A stretch of 62,697 nucleotides of DNA from Deltaproteobacteria bacterium HGW-Deltaproteobacteria-15 (lineage in GTDB: Bacteria; Desulfobacterota; DSM-4660; Desulfatiglandales; HGW-15). This document shows, piece after piece, positions 34,194 through 43,714 of this stretch (position 1 is its first letter; every line of letters starts with the position of its first letter). The notes beneath the pieces were generated by a model. It was not told where the DNA came from. It worked only from the letters and a program-made list of their open reading frames with translations, and searched no databases. The DNA is taken from positions 1-62,697 of the forward strand of contig PHBH01000061.1 in assembly GCA_002840535.1 (NCBI GenBank). Direction: 5' to 3'. The position numbers and the translations under genes were made by a program.

Positions 34194-35926
34194 ATGGAAA
34201 GAACCAAAGACCCTGTATGCGGGATGATCTCTCGGGAGAATTTGTCCTATGAGCACGGTGGGCGTACATTCTATTTCTGTTCCGCCTTCTGCCGGGAGAA
34301 ATTCATCAAGTCGCCGGACGCCTACGCAAAGCCTTCGGACATATCGGAGGAGATGTGCGCCACCGCCGGGCGGGAGATCGCCTATTTTTCCATGGAAATA
34401 GGGATTGGGCCGGGGATCCCCACCTACAGCGGCGGCCTCGGCGTGCTCGCAGGGGACACCATCAGGTCGAGCGCGGATTTGAAGGTGCCGATGGTGGCCG
34501 TAAGCCTCCTTCACCGCAAGGGCTATTTTGTGCAGAAGTTGGACGCCGAGGGTAACCAGCAGGAGCTGCCCTCCGAGTGGAATCCTGCCGCGTTCCTGGA
34601 ACCCCTCGACCTGAAGGTCAGCGTCCAGGTAGAGAAGAGAACGGTCTGGATTCAGGCCTGGAGATACCAGGTAACCGGCCAGACGGGGTTTGTCGTGCCG
34701 GTTCTCTTTCTGGATGCGGATCTGCCGGAAAACGGCGCGGACGACAGGAGGCTGACCGATTACCTCTACGGCGGAGACGAGAGGTACCGGCTGGCCCAGG
34801 AGATTATTCTGGGTATAGGCGGGGTCCGCATGACGACCTTGACTTTGAAGGGGTCCGCAGCACGTGCGTCTTTACCACCCATACCCCGGTCGCTGCCGGT
34901 CATGACAAGTTCCCCTACGATCTTGTGGCGCAGGTCCTCGGCGAGATCGTTCCCTTCGATTGCCTGAGGATGCTCGCTGGGGACGAGCAGTTGAACATGA
35001 CCTTGCTTGCCTTGAACCTCAGCGGACACGTGAACGGCGTGGCGAAGAAACACGGGGAGGTGTCCCAGGCGATGTTCCCGGGCTATCCCATAGATTCCAT
35101 CACGAACGGCATACACGCCTTCACCTGGTCCTCTGAAAGCTTCAGGAGGCTTTATGATCGCTACATTCCGGCATGGAGAAACGATCCCCTCAGCTTGCGC
35201 TATGCCCTGAGCATACCCCTGGACGAAATCTGGGAAGCCCATGGGTCGGCAAAAAAGGAGCTCATTGAGTACGTAAATCGCCACTCGCCGCTCGTTTTCG
35301 ATCCGGATATCTTCACCATCGGGTTTGCGCGCAGGGCAACCGCCTATAAACGTCCTGATTTCATCTTCACCGATGCCGCCAAGCTCGCTCACATTGCCCG
35401 GACTGTCGGTAAGATTCAGCTCATATTCGCCGGAAAAGCACACCCGAAGGACCGGCCGGGAAAGGAACTGATCAGGAGGATAGTAGACCTTGGAGATCAG
35501 CTCAGCCGGGAGATCCATATTGCCTATCTTGAAAACTACGACATGAACCTTGGGGGCCTGATCACCTCCGGCGTCGATCTATGGCTGAACACCCCCCTTG
35601 CTCCGAATGAGGCCTCCGGCACTTCCGGGATGAAGGCCGCAGTAAACGGGGTGCCGAGTCTAAGCGTTCTCGACGGCTGGTGGATTGAGGGATGTATCGA
35701 GGGATCTACGGGTTGGTCCATCGGCCCTGCCACGGGGTACCGGCGAGAAGGGCCTACGGATGAAGCCCAGGATCTGTACAACAAGTTGGAATACCTCATT
35801 CTTCCGGTCTTCTACAAGAAGAGGGAAGAGTGGATTCGAATCATGCAGCACTGCATCGCCATAAACGGCTCCTTCTTCAACACCCACCGGATGGTCCAGC
35901 AATATGTCTTGAATTCATACTTTTGA
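34194..35926 (+). pseudogene. glgP: YHS domain-alpha-glucan phosphorylase, disrupted by an internal deletion and frameshift
   Basis: The first frame encodes an N-terminal YHS domain (DPVCGM ... YFCSAFCREKF, residues 4-45) and the start of a GT35 alpha-glucan phosphorylase (AYFSMEIGIGPGIPTYSGGL ... LAQEIILGIGGVRM). At about 34832 the frame no longer fits. The enzyme resumes in another frame with STCVFTTHTPVAAGH and continues intact to the end (ITNGIHAFTW, RRATAYKRPD, PNEASGTSGMKAAVNG). Family members have about 40 extra residues at the junction, including a conserved HxNEGH segment, which is absent. So sequence is missing and the frame is shifted: pseudogene or assembly collapse. Start at 34194 after AGGAG. 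Confidence 0.85.
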
Positions 35927-36166
35927 TAGACTTCGATTCGGAACGGCCTTACCGGCGGTCGTCCGATCCCAAGTGGCCGTGGGTTGTTGTTCCCTCTGCC
36001 GGCCCCGGAAAAGATGCCGGATGGGTCCCCCTCGCCGCTGTAACGCTTCAGGTAGGTTCTCCCCTACAGGATGTACGTTATTGGGGCCTCTTGGATGAGG
36101 TATCTCCCCCATTCCCTGATCTCTACTCTCCGGTTAAATTCCCAGATAGAGAAGAAAGTGAGGAAC

Positions 36167-36730
36167 ATGAAGACATTCATCGTCGCCCTGATAGCCTTAG
36201 TCGTAATTGCCGGCAGCATTTGGGTCTATGTGTGGACCGGCAGCTACAATATTTCCGCCGCGTCGCCTCACTGGTCCATTACGCTCGAGATGCTGGAGAC
36301 TGTGCGCGACCGATCCATTGTTGCACATAGCAAAGGCATCAGCACACCCCCGTTGGCGGCCGAGACAGAGCGTGCCGAGAAGGGGCTCCACCATTATCAT
36401 CCCATGTGCCGGTTGTGCCATGGTGCGCCAGGTTATGAGCGCGAAGAATTCGCCATGGGACTTTACCCGGGCGCACCCGATCTCGCCTCAGGGCAAATCC
36501 AGCAGGAGTGGAACGATGCCGAGCTCTACTGGATTGTCAAGAATGGACTTAAAATGACCGGCATGCCTTCCTTTGGCGTAACCCACGATGACGAAGATAT
36601 ATGGGGACTGGTGGCGTTTGTGAGACGTTTGGCCGGCGTGCAGCCTGCCCAATACCGAGCGCTGGTTGAGAAAACCGGCCTTGAGAAGGAGACGGAACGG
36701 AGTCACGAAAAAGAAGCGGATCATCACTGA
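36167..36730 (+). CDS. Membrane-anchored c-type cytochrome, monohaem
   Basis: 187 residues: N-terminal hydrophobic anchor or uncleaved signal (about 3-25), a haem site CRLCH at residues 81-85, and a likely distal Met in GLKMTGMPSFG. It ends in a charged tail with HEKEADHH. It looks like a class I cytochrome c domain of the type found in small periplasmic electron carriers. ATG 36167 follows GTGAGGAAC. It sits between the two YHS-tagged carbohydrate enzymes on the same strand; the connection is unclear. Confidence 0.88.
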   Translation: MKTFIVALIALVVIAGSIWVYVWTGSYNISAASPHWSITLEMLETVRDRSIVAHSKGISTPPLAAETERAEKGLHHYHPMCRLCHGAPGYEREEFAMGLYPGAPDLASGQIQQEWNDAELYWIVKNGLKMTGMPSFGVTHDDEDIWGLVAFVRRLAGVQPAQYRALVEKTGLEKETERSHEKEADHH

Positions 36731-36783
36731 AATGACAGTCAGCCAGGGAGCTTGCGTAAACAAATCTTACGGGGGAAAAGAAC

Positions 36784-38196
36784 ATGCTGCAAACGGTCGA
36801 TACCGGTAAGCGTTCAATCCAAGCATACCGTGGAGTAGCGCCTGATGCGGTCCTGGACGACCTTTTGCACGTTGCCGAGAGCCTGAGGGGGAGCCGTATC
36901 GTACAGATCAATGCAACCCCTTACGGGGGTGGAGTCTCGGAGCTCCTCCGCTCAGCGGTCCCGCTCCTGAACGACCTTGGAATTATAGTGGACTGGAAGG
37001 TGATCTCGGGAGATAACGCCTTTTTCGAGGTCACCAAGAAGATACACAATGCTTTGCAGGGCGCTAAGACGGGACTAACCGAAGAGGAGAAGGCAATATA
37101 TACCAGGAACACGGAGAGTAACGCGCGCAACTTTGAAGAGAACTACGACTTCGTCGTCATCCACGACCCTCAGCCTGCAGGGATGCTTTCCTTTCACGGC
37201 AAGGGGTCAGCCCGCTGGGCCTGGAGATGCCACATCGACACTGCAAAGCCCAACCCCGAGGTCTGGGAGTTCCTGAGGGGATTTCTCAACGGCTATGACG
37301 CCGCCATCTTCACCATGCGAGAGTTTACCCCTCCCGATCTCCCTGTTGAAAACATAGAGATCATCCCTCCGGCAATCGATCCCCTGAGCCCCAAGAACAT
37401 GGCGCTCGCAGACGGAATGGCACGCCAGATCCTGGCGTGGATCGGCATAGAGCTCGGCGGACCTCTTGTGACCCAGGTTTCACGATTCGATCCCTGGAAG
37501 GATCCGCTCGGAGTCATCGCCGCATACCGGCTTGTGCGAAGGGAAATCCCGAATCTGCAGCTCGTTCTCGCGGGCTCCATGGCCTTGGATGATCCTGAGT
37601 GTTGGGGTATCTACAGGGAGATCATGAAGGAAACCGAGGATGATCCTCTCATCCACCTTTTTACAAACCTCACGGGAGTCGGCAACATTGAAATCAACGC
37701 CTTTCAGCGCCTTTCGGACGTGGTTGTACAGAAATCGATCCGCGAGGGCTTCGGGCTTGTGGTATCGGAGGCTCTGTGGAAGGGGACCCCCGTGGTTGCT
37801 GGAAACGCGGGGGGCATCCCATTGCAGATGCCGGAGGGCGTCGGGGGCATGCTCGTTGAGAGCGTAGAAGAGTGCGCTCAGGCCATTCTCGATCTCTTTC
37901 ATGATCCTAAGCGCGCAGAGGAGCTTGCCACCCGGGGGAAGGAACGGGTGCGCGACTACTTCCTTCTCCCACGACTTCTCCTGAACGAACTCTCCCTTTT
38001 GCTCGCTCTTGCAAAAGAGCCTCCGTCCCTAGCGGTCGTCCCCGAGATCAGGCGCGATCCGGTCTGCGGAATGGCGGTCGAGGAATCCGCCATAAGCCTT
38101 AAGCGAAACGATAAGATCTATCTCTTCTGCTCAGAGCAGTGCCGTACGAGGTTCAGTATCCAACCGGAGCGCTATCTGGTTTCGAGGAGCCAATGA
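36784..38196 (+). CDS. treT: Trehalose glycosyltransferring synthase (TreT) with C-terminal YHS domain
   Basis: 470 residues. The GT4 glycosyltransferase part (about 1-415) has TreT features: INATPYGGGVSELL, HDPQPAGML, WRCHIDTAKPN, QVSRFDPWKDPLGVI, and REGFGLVVSEALWKGTPVVA. TreT makes trehalose from NDP-glucose and glucose. Residues about 425-467 form a YHS domain (RRDPVCGM ... YLFCSEQCRTRF), a short Cys-rich metal-binding module usual in copper ATPases. Such a fusion at the C terminus mirrors the N-terminal YHS of the phosphorylase at 34194. ATG 36784 follows GGGGGAAAAG. Confidence 0.92.
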   Translation: MLQTVDTGKRSIQAYRGVAPDAVLDDLLHVAESLRGSRIVQINATPYGGGVSELLRSAVPLLNDLGIIVDWKVISGDNAFFEVTKKIHNALQGAKTGLTEEEKAIYTRNTESNARNFEENYDFVVIHDPQPAGMLSFHGKGSARWAWRCHIDTAKPNPEVWEFLRGFLNGYDAAIFTMREFTPPDLPVENIEIIPPAIDPLSPKNMALADGMARQILAWIGIELGGPLVTQVSRFDPWKDPLGVIAAYRLVRREIPNLQLVLAGSMALDDPECWGIYREIMKETEDDPLIHLFTNLTGVGNIEINAFQRLSDVVVQKSIREGFGLVVSEALWKGTPVVAGNAGGIPLQMPEGVGGMLVESVEECAQAILDLFHDPKRAEELATRGKERVRDYFLLPRLLLNELSLLLALAKEPPSLAVVPEIRRDPVCGMAVEESAISLKRNDKIYLFCSEQCRTRFSIQPERYLVSRSQ

Positions 38197-38414
38197 AGAC
38201 ATTCGTCCTCAGCATTATGCCTTTGAACGATTCCCCCTTCTATCCAAAAGTTTCCACTTTCCTGATTGAGAAATGAACCTATATTATGACTATCCGGGCT
38301 GTAATGCCCATGAACCGGCCCCGGCAGTTAATCCATCCTTTGGAGGCTACTAAGTAATTGCTGTTTTCAACGGCTGTCTGTCACATGGTTCCGGGGTCGG
38401 CTACAGGTAAGAAG

Positions 38415-38990
38415 ATGGAAGGATATGTCAATAGAGCTTTGAAGAGAGTGAACCAAGCCTTTTTGGGCTTTATCGCTTTGGCCATGCTCCTGTGGATGCC
38501 GGATTTCGGTCTTGCGGCAACGGGAGATGCATCCAAGGATTTGGGGTGGTACGATCCCATGGATTGGTTCGACAAAGGGGGAGATCTTCCTCATGAATCC
38601 CAGTGGCATTATTACACGTATGGATATGTGCCGAGGCATTTCCCGCAGGAAATTCGCCCCTACTATGCACCCATGGAAGAGGAGATGCCTCCCGGGAGCC
38701 CCCAGATGGAGCACTACGAGGGAGAAATCCTCGATGTCAGAACCGCGTGGTTTCGGAATGCGCCGCTTCAAGTCTTTGCGAGAGTTCGCTTGGATAGCGG
38801 TGTTACCACTGCCGTCGACCTCGGTCCACGAAGTCAGCTCAACTTCATCGACCTCGGAGCACTGAGAGGGAAACGGGTCGCCATTCTGGCGCACCCCGCA
38901 ACGATCGAAGGGGGGAAGGCCCTGGTAGCCCATCAGATTCAACTGTACGGCATCACGACTCGGATCTACTGGTCCTTGCCGACTCCATGA
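38415..38990 (+). CDS. Secreted protein of unknown function
   Basis: About 191 residues: signal peptide ending GLAA, then a Trp/Tyr/His/Pro-rich N-terminal part (WYDPMDWFDKGG, HYYTYGYVPRHFP, PYYAPMEEEMPPG), followed by an about 85-residue beta-rich domain (EGEILDVRTAWF ... VALVAHQIQLYG-type) that may be an OB-like fold. No family is recognised. The start at 38415 follows AGGTAAGAAG. The position at the end of the YHS enzyme group suggests co-regulation; the gap is 218 bases. Confidence 0.7.
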   Translation: MEGYVNRALKRVNQAFLGFIALAMLLWMPDFGLAATGDASKDLGWYDPMDWFDKGGDLPHESQWHYYTYGYVPRHFPQEIRPYYAPMEEEMPPGSPQMEHYEGEILDVRTAWFRNAPLQVFARVRLDSGVTTAVDLGPRSQLNFIDLGALRGKRVAILAHPATIEGGKALVAHQIQLYGITTRIYWSLPTP

Positions 38991-39288
38991 GGCCTACGGC
39001 CCAAGCTGTGTGATCGAGTCCAAAACCTCCCGGCCTACCCGTCCGATTTCAAGGGTACATATTTTTTGTCCAGAGAATACAGGATTACTCCTATTTCTGC
39101 CTACCTTGGTACCATATTAAAGTAGTCAACATTCCTCAATTAACCTTTTTCACATCAAATATTCATAGTCACTTGTCTGAAAAGACTCCTGTGTAGAGTT
39201 TTGACAAGGAGATGCAGAGATCCTGATCAAAATGGAGACTCAAAGCGTTGAAACGGACATTGCAACCCGACATTCAGGAGGGATTGCC

Positions 39289-39624
39289 ATGATTGTCGCC
39301 TTTCGTTTGATGGGGATTGTGCTTTGCATGTGCATGCCGCTCTCAGGGTGTTATTTACCGAGGCCAGGACAGGATACGGCGGTCTCTGTCTACCAGAGGG
39401 CTGCCCCCTCTCTCGTGGAGGTTGTCTGTTTCCTGAGGCAGGGAGTGAGCATTGATCGCTTCGTCCGGCAGGAAGTGATTGGTTCGGGGTCGATTATTGA
39501 CGATCGAGGACACATCCTGACCAATTGCCACGTGCTCCGGGCGCTTCGGGAGGCACAGTCCATCGAAGCGGTCCTCTTTGATGGCAGCAGGTGGCCGGCG
39601 TCGGTGGAGGAGGCGATACGATAA
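39289..39624 (+). pseudogene. Truncated trypsin-like (DegP-type) serine protease lipoprotein
   Basis: 111 residues: lipoprotein signal (MPLSGC), then VSVYQRAAPSLVEV and GSGSIIDDRGHILTNCHVL, which is the catalytic-His region of DegP/HtrA-like proteases. The frame stops soon after DGSRWPASVEE. The regions with the catalytic Asp and Ser and any PDZ domain are absent, and only 196 bases remain before cusA. A 3'-truncated remnant is likely. The ribosome site AGGAGGG before 39289 is intact, so a short lipoprotein could still be made. The 298 bases upstream (38991-39288) are AT-rich and show no gene. Confidence 0.75.
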
Positions 39625-39820
39625 GCGAGGATGAAGAGGAAGGAAGATCCGTTGACTCGACAGACACCCGTTTTATAGCAGTGTGGAAGCGAGGCCGGCT
39701 ATATACATGATTCCGGCGGCCATATAATCCTCAGATTGAGCAACAGCACAGTAATCAGCTGGTGGAAATGGGAACCCATGGGCAGTATGAAAGAGCGGAC
39801 GTAGTCAGGACTCGTTTCCG

Positions 39821-42800
39821 TTAAATCGACCGGCGCTTTGCCTTCAGCCTTCTCTCTTCACGGGCGGAGTAGAGTACCGGCACGACAAAGACGCTGAGAA
39901 GGGCCAGGACCATTCCGCCGAAAGAGGGAATCGCCATGGGCACCATGATATCCGACCCGCGGCCGGTGGAGGTCAGGACCGGGATGAGGGCCAGGATCGT
40001 GGTAGCTGAGGTCATGAGGGCCGGGCGTATTCTTCTGATGGCGCCCTCGAGTATCGCTTCCCTTACCTCTTCCACCGTGGTTGTCGGCCGTGCCGCAAAG
40101 CTTTCGTCCAGGAAGGTGGCAACCAGCACACCGTTATCCGATGCAATGCCGAAGAGCGCGAGAAAACCCACCCAGATGGCGACGCTCATGTTGATCGGGT
40201 TTACCTGAAAGAGGTCCCGCATGGAGACGCCAAAGGCCGCAAAGTTCAGAAACCATTCCTGCCCATACAGCCAGATGAGAATGAACCCTCCGGACCAGGC
40301 GACCACGATGCCGGTGAAAACCATCAACGTGGTGCTCACCGAGCGAAACTGGAGGAAGAGGATCATGAAGATGATGAAAAGGGCTAGAGGCAACACCACC
40401 GCCAGCTTTTTCTGGGCGCGCACCTGGTTCTCGTAGCTTCCGGCAAAGGAGTAGCTTACCCCTGCGGGAAGCTCCCATTCACCGCTTTGAAGCTTGCCTT
40501 GGAGGTAGGTTTGGGCCTGCTCTACCGCGTCCACCTCGGCATAGCCCGCCTTTTTGTCGAAAATCACATACCCTACAAGGAAGGTGTCCTCGCTCTTGAT
40601 CATCTGGGGCCCCCGCACATAGCGGATATCGGCCAGCTGGGCCAGAGGAATATGGGCTCCGTCCGGTGCGGGAACGAGGATTTTCTGGATATCTTCGATG
40701 TTGTCGCGGAGCTCACGGAGGTAGCGCACCCGGACAGGGTAACGCTCACGTCCCTCGACGGTGGTGGTGATCCTCTTCCCGCCGATGGCCACCTCTATCA
40801 CATCCTGCACGAGCTGAATCCGGATGCCGTAGCGGGCAATGGCGCGCCGGTTGATCTCGATTTCCCAGTATGGCTTTCCCACGATCCTGTCGGCGACCAC
40901 CGTAGCCGGTTCCACGGACACCACCTGCTTGAGGTATTCTTCGATCTGAAAACCCACCCTCTCGATCGTATCCAGATCCGGCCCCTTCACCTTCACGCCC
41001 ATGGGGGCGCGCATTCCGCTCTGGAGCATCACGATCCGGGCCGCAATGGGCTGGAGCTTCGGGGACGAGGTGACCCCGGGCATCCCGGATACCCGAACGA
41101 TCTCATCCCAGATATCGTCGGGCTTCCGGATCCCCGGCCATGGTTCCCTTCCAGGGTTGAGAGCGGGGTCGAGGGGCGGACGCCACAACCGGAAGGGTAT
41201 GCCGTCGGAGTCCGGAATCAATCGCCCATTCCCGTCCCTTTCAAATACTCCCCGCACCTGGTAAGACTTGCCGTCGAGGGCAGAAACAGGCTTGCCGTCC
41301 CGGTCTCGATAAAGGCCTGTCTCATCCGGCAGAAACTTGAAGCGCAGCCGTTCTCCACCTCGGTCGACGACATATTCCGGCTTGTAGTTGATGTAGGTCT
41401 CGTACATGGAGATGGGGGCAGGGTCCAGGGGGGATTCCACGCGGCCCAGTTTCCCGACGGCCGAGTCGATCTCGGGAATGGAAAGGATGGCCATGTCCTG
41501 CTTCTGAAGGATCTCCTGCGCCTTTCCGATGGAGGCGTGGGGCATGGCCGTGGGCATGAAAAAATAGGACCCTTCGTCCAGAGGCGGCATGAACTCCCTC
41601 CCGAGAGCGGGGAATTCTTCTCTCAGGGAGGCGACCACCCGGGTTTCGAGGATTCTTTCAGGCAGCCAGCCGAAGAAGAAGTCGAAACCCAGCCAAGTGA
41701 GCCCACTGAAAAAGAGGATAAAAAGAGGAAGCGAAAGGAAAAGGAGTTTGTGGCGCAAACACCAGCGGAGCATGGTACCATAGAGGTTCTGAAAAATCCT
41801 GAACACCAAGAGCAGCCCCCCCAGGATCACGGCCACAAAGAGGAAATTCCGGATCACCCCTCTTTCAGGCCCCAGAGGGAGCCAGTCGATGGTGAGAAGG
41901 AGGGCGACGGCTACCACGATGATCCAGTTGACGGAGGCGGAGATTCCCACAACGATCTTCTCGGGCAGCCATCTTTCAATCAGATGGTAAAGAGCGATCA
42001 GGAAGACGATACCGCCGACCCACCACCGGACAGTGAAGGCCAGGTAAATACCGAAGAGCGCCATTCCCAGGTAGAAGGCCCAGCGAGTCCAGGAGACCTT
42101 CTCGCGGCCTTCTGGTTTTTTCGTAAAAAGGATATGGGCCATGGGAGGGATCACGGTCAGGGCCACGATGACCGATGCAATCAGTGCGAAGGTCTTGGTG
42201 AAGGCGAGCGGCTTGAAGAGCTTTCCTTCCGCCCCCACCATGGTAAAGACCGGCAGAAAACTCACCACAGTGGTGGCTACAGCAGTGAGCACCGCGCTCC
42301 CCACCTCTTTCGAGGCCTGAAAAATCGCTTCCAGCCGATTCTCTCCGGGCCCGAGCGCATCCACCTTCTTGAGGATGTTTTCGGATACCACTACGCCCGT
42401 ATCCACCATGGTCCCGATGGCGATGGCGATGCCTGAAAGGGCCACGATGTTGGCATCCACCCCGAAGACCTTCATGGCCACAAAACTCATGAGGACCGCA
42501 AGCGGCAGGAGCCCGGATATGAGAATGGAACTCCTGAGATGGGCCACACTGACCAGCACCACGATGATGGTCACGAGGATTTCTTGAAAAAGGGCCGAGT
42601 TCAGGGTCCCCAGAGTCTCATAGATCAGACCGGTCCGGTCGTAGAAAGGGACAATGGTCACCTGACTCTGCGTGCCGTTCGGAAGCTCTTTCCTGGGAAG
42701 CCCCGGGGCGATCTCCTCTATCCGCTCCTTGACGTTCCTGATCGCGGCGAGCGGGTTTTCCCCGTAGCGCACCACCACGACCCCGCCGACCGCCTCCATG

Positions 42801-43714
42801 CCCTGCTTGTCGAGAATGCCTCTTCGCAGGGCAGGCCCTGTGGAGACACGGGCCAGGTCCTGTACTCTAACCGGCACGTTGTTCTGAACCTTGACGACAT
42901 TCTCCCGGATATCCTCAAGCGACTTGATGAAACCCAACCCCCTGATGAGGTATTCCACCTCGTTCTTCTCGATGCTGCGGGCGCCCACGTCCAGGTTGGA
43001 GCTCCTGACCGTTCGGACAACCTCATCGATGCCCACGTCGTAAGCGCGGAGCGCGTCGGGATCCACGTCGACCTGGTACTCCCGCACGAATCCCCCGACC
43101 GATGCCACCTCGCTGACCCCTCCGGCGGAAAGCAGCGCATAGCGCACATACCAGTCCTGGACGGTCCGCAACTCGTCGAGGTTCCATCCGCCGGTCGGAT
43201 TTCCCTCCGGATCCCTTCCCTCGAGCGTGTACCAGAAGATCTGCCCCAGGGCCGTGGCATCGGGTCCCAGGGCGGGTTGCACAGCCTCCGGCACAGTACC
43301 GGCAGGAAGACTGTTGAGCTTCTCCAGCACCCGGGAGCGGGACCAGTAGAAATCCACCCCTTCGGCGAAGATGATGTAGATGGTGGAAAAACCAAAAAAA
43401 GAGTAACTGCGGACCGTTCGAACCCCCGGGATGCCGAGGAGGGCGACGGTAAGTGGGTAGGTGATCTGATCCTCCACGTCCTGGGGAGAGCGACCCATCC
43501 ACTCGGTAAAGACGATCTGCTGGTTTTCACCGATATCCGGTATGGCATCCACCGGCACGGGATCCCGAGGAATTCCTGGGAGATTCCAGTCGAAGGGCGC
43601 CACCAGGATGCCCCATCCCACGAAAAGAAGGACCACCAGGGCGACCACGATCTTGGTCTCCAGGCAGAACCGGATCAGACGATCCATCAGCGTGGCGCCG
43701 GAGCGGTCATTCAT
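39821..43714 (-). CDS. cusA: CusA/CzcA-family RND metal efflux pump, enlarged form
   Basis: 1297 residues, about 250 more than E. coli CusA. Core features: DAIPDIGENQQIVFTEW N-terminal region, the proton-relay helix with Asp (GTMVDTGVVVSENI), PPLDEGSYFFMPTAMP, and the end SGIASDNGVLVATFLDES-like region. Extra sequence lies in two places: about 100 residues of added membrane helices after HILFTKKPEGREK, and a periplasmic insertion with LPDETGLYRDRDGKP. Met residues expected in the CusA binding cleft cannot be assigned without alignment. It overlaps cusB by eight bases (ATGAATGA). Together they expel Cu(I)/Ag(I) or similar ions from the periplasm. Confidence 0.95.
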   Translation of the reverse strand: MNDRSGATLMDRLIRFCLETKIVVALVVLLFVGWGILVAPFDWNLPGIPRDPVPVDAIPDIGENQQIVFTEWMGRSPQDVEDQITYPLTVALLGIPGVRTVRSYSFFGFSTIYIIFAEGVDFYWSRSRVLEKLNSLPAGTVPEAVQPALGPDATALGQIFWYTLEGRDPEGNPTGGWNLDELRTVQDWYVRYALLSAGGVSEVASVGGFVREYQVDVDPDALRAYDVGIDEVVRTVRSSNLDVGARSIEKNEVEYLIRGLGFIKSLEDIRENVVKVQNNVPVRVQDLARVSTGPALRRGILDKQGMEAVGGVVVVRYGENPLAAIRNVKERIEEIAPGLPRKELPNGTQSQVTIVPFYDRTGLIYETLGTLNSALFQEILVTIIVVLVSVAHLRSSILISGLLPLAVLMSFVAMKVFGVDANIVALSGIAIAIGTMVDTGVVVSENILKKVDALGPGENRLEAIFQASKEVGSAVLTAVATTVVSFLPVFTMVGAEGKLFKPLAFTKTFALIASVIVALTVIPPMAHILFTKKPEGREKVSWTRWAFYLGMALFGIYLAFTVRWWVGGIVFLIALYHLIERWLPEKIVVGISASVNWIIVVAVALLLTIDWLPLGPERGVIRNFLFVAVILGGLLLVFRIFQNLYGTMLRWCLRHKLLFLSLPLFILFFSGLTWLGFDFFFGWLPERILETRVVASLREEFPALGREFMPPLDEGSYFFMPTAMPHASIGKAQEILQKQDMAILSIPEIDSAVGKLGRVESPLDPAPISMYETYINYKPEYVVDRGGERLRFKFLPDETGLYRDRDGKPVSALDGKSYQVRGVFERDGNGRLIPDSDGIPFRLWRPPLDPALNPGREPWPGIRKPDDIWDEIVRVSGMPGVTSSPKLQPIAARIVMLQSGMRAPMGVKVKGPDLDTIERVGFQIEEYLKQVVSVEPATVVADRIVGKPYWEIEINRRAIARYGIRIQLVQDVIEVAIGGKRITTTVEGRERYPVRVRYLRELRDNIEDIQKILVPAPDGAHIPLAQLADIRYVRGPQMIKSEDTFLVGYVIFDKKAGYAEVDAVEQAQTYLQGKLQSGEWELPAGVSYSFAGSYENQVRAQKKLAVVLPLALFIIFMILFLQFRSVSTTLMVFTGIVVAWSGGFILIWLYGQEWFLNFAAFGVSMRDLFQVNPINMSVAIWVGFLALFGIASDNGVLVATFLDESFAARPTTTVEEVREAILEGAIRRIRPALMTSATTILALIPVLTSTGRGSDIMVPMAIPSFGGMVLALLSVFVVPVLYSAREERRLKAKRRSI

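Noticed and set aside
40487..42436. A 649-codon open frame on the plus strand
   Set aside because: It lies wholly antisense to the well-conserved cusA gene, is rich in His, Pro, Gly and Asp as expected of a complement frame, and has no family signature or ribosome site.
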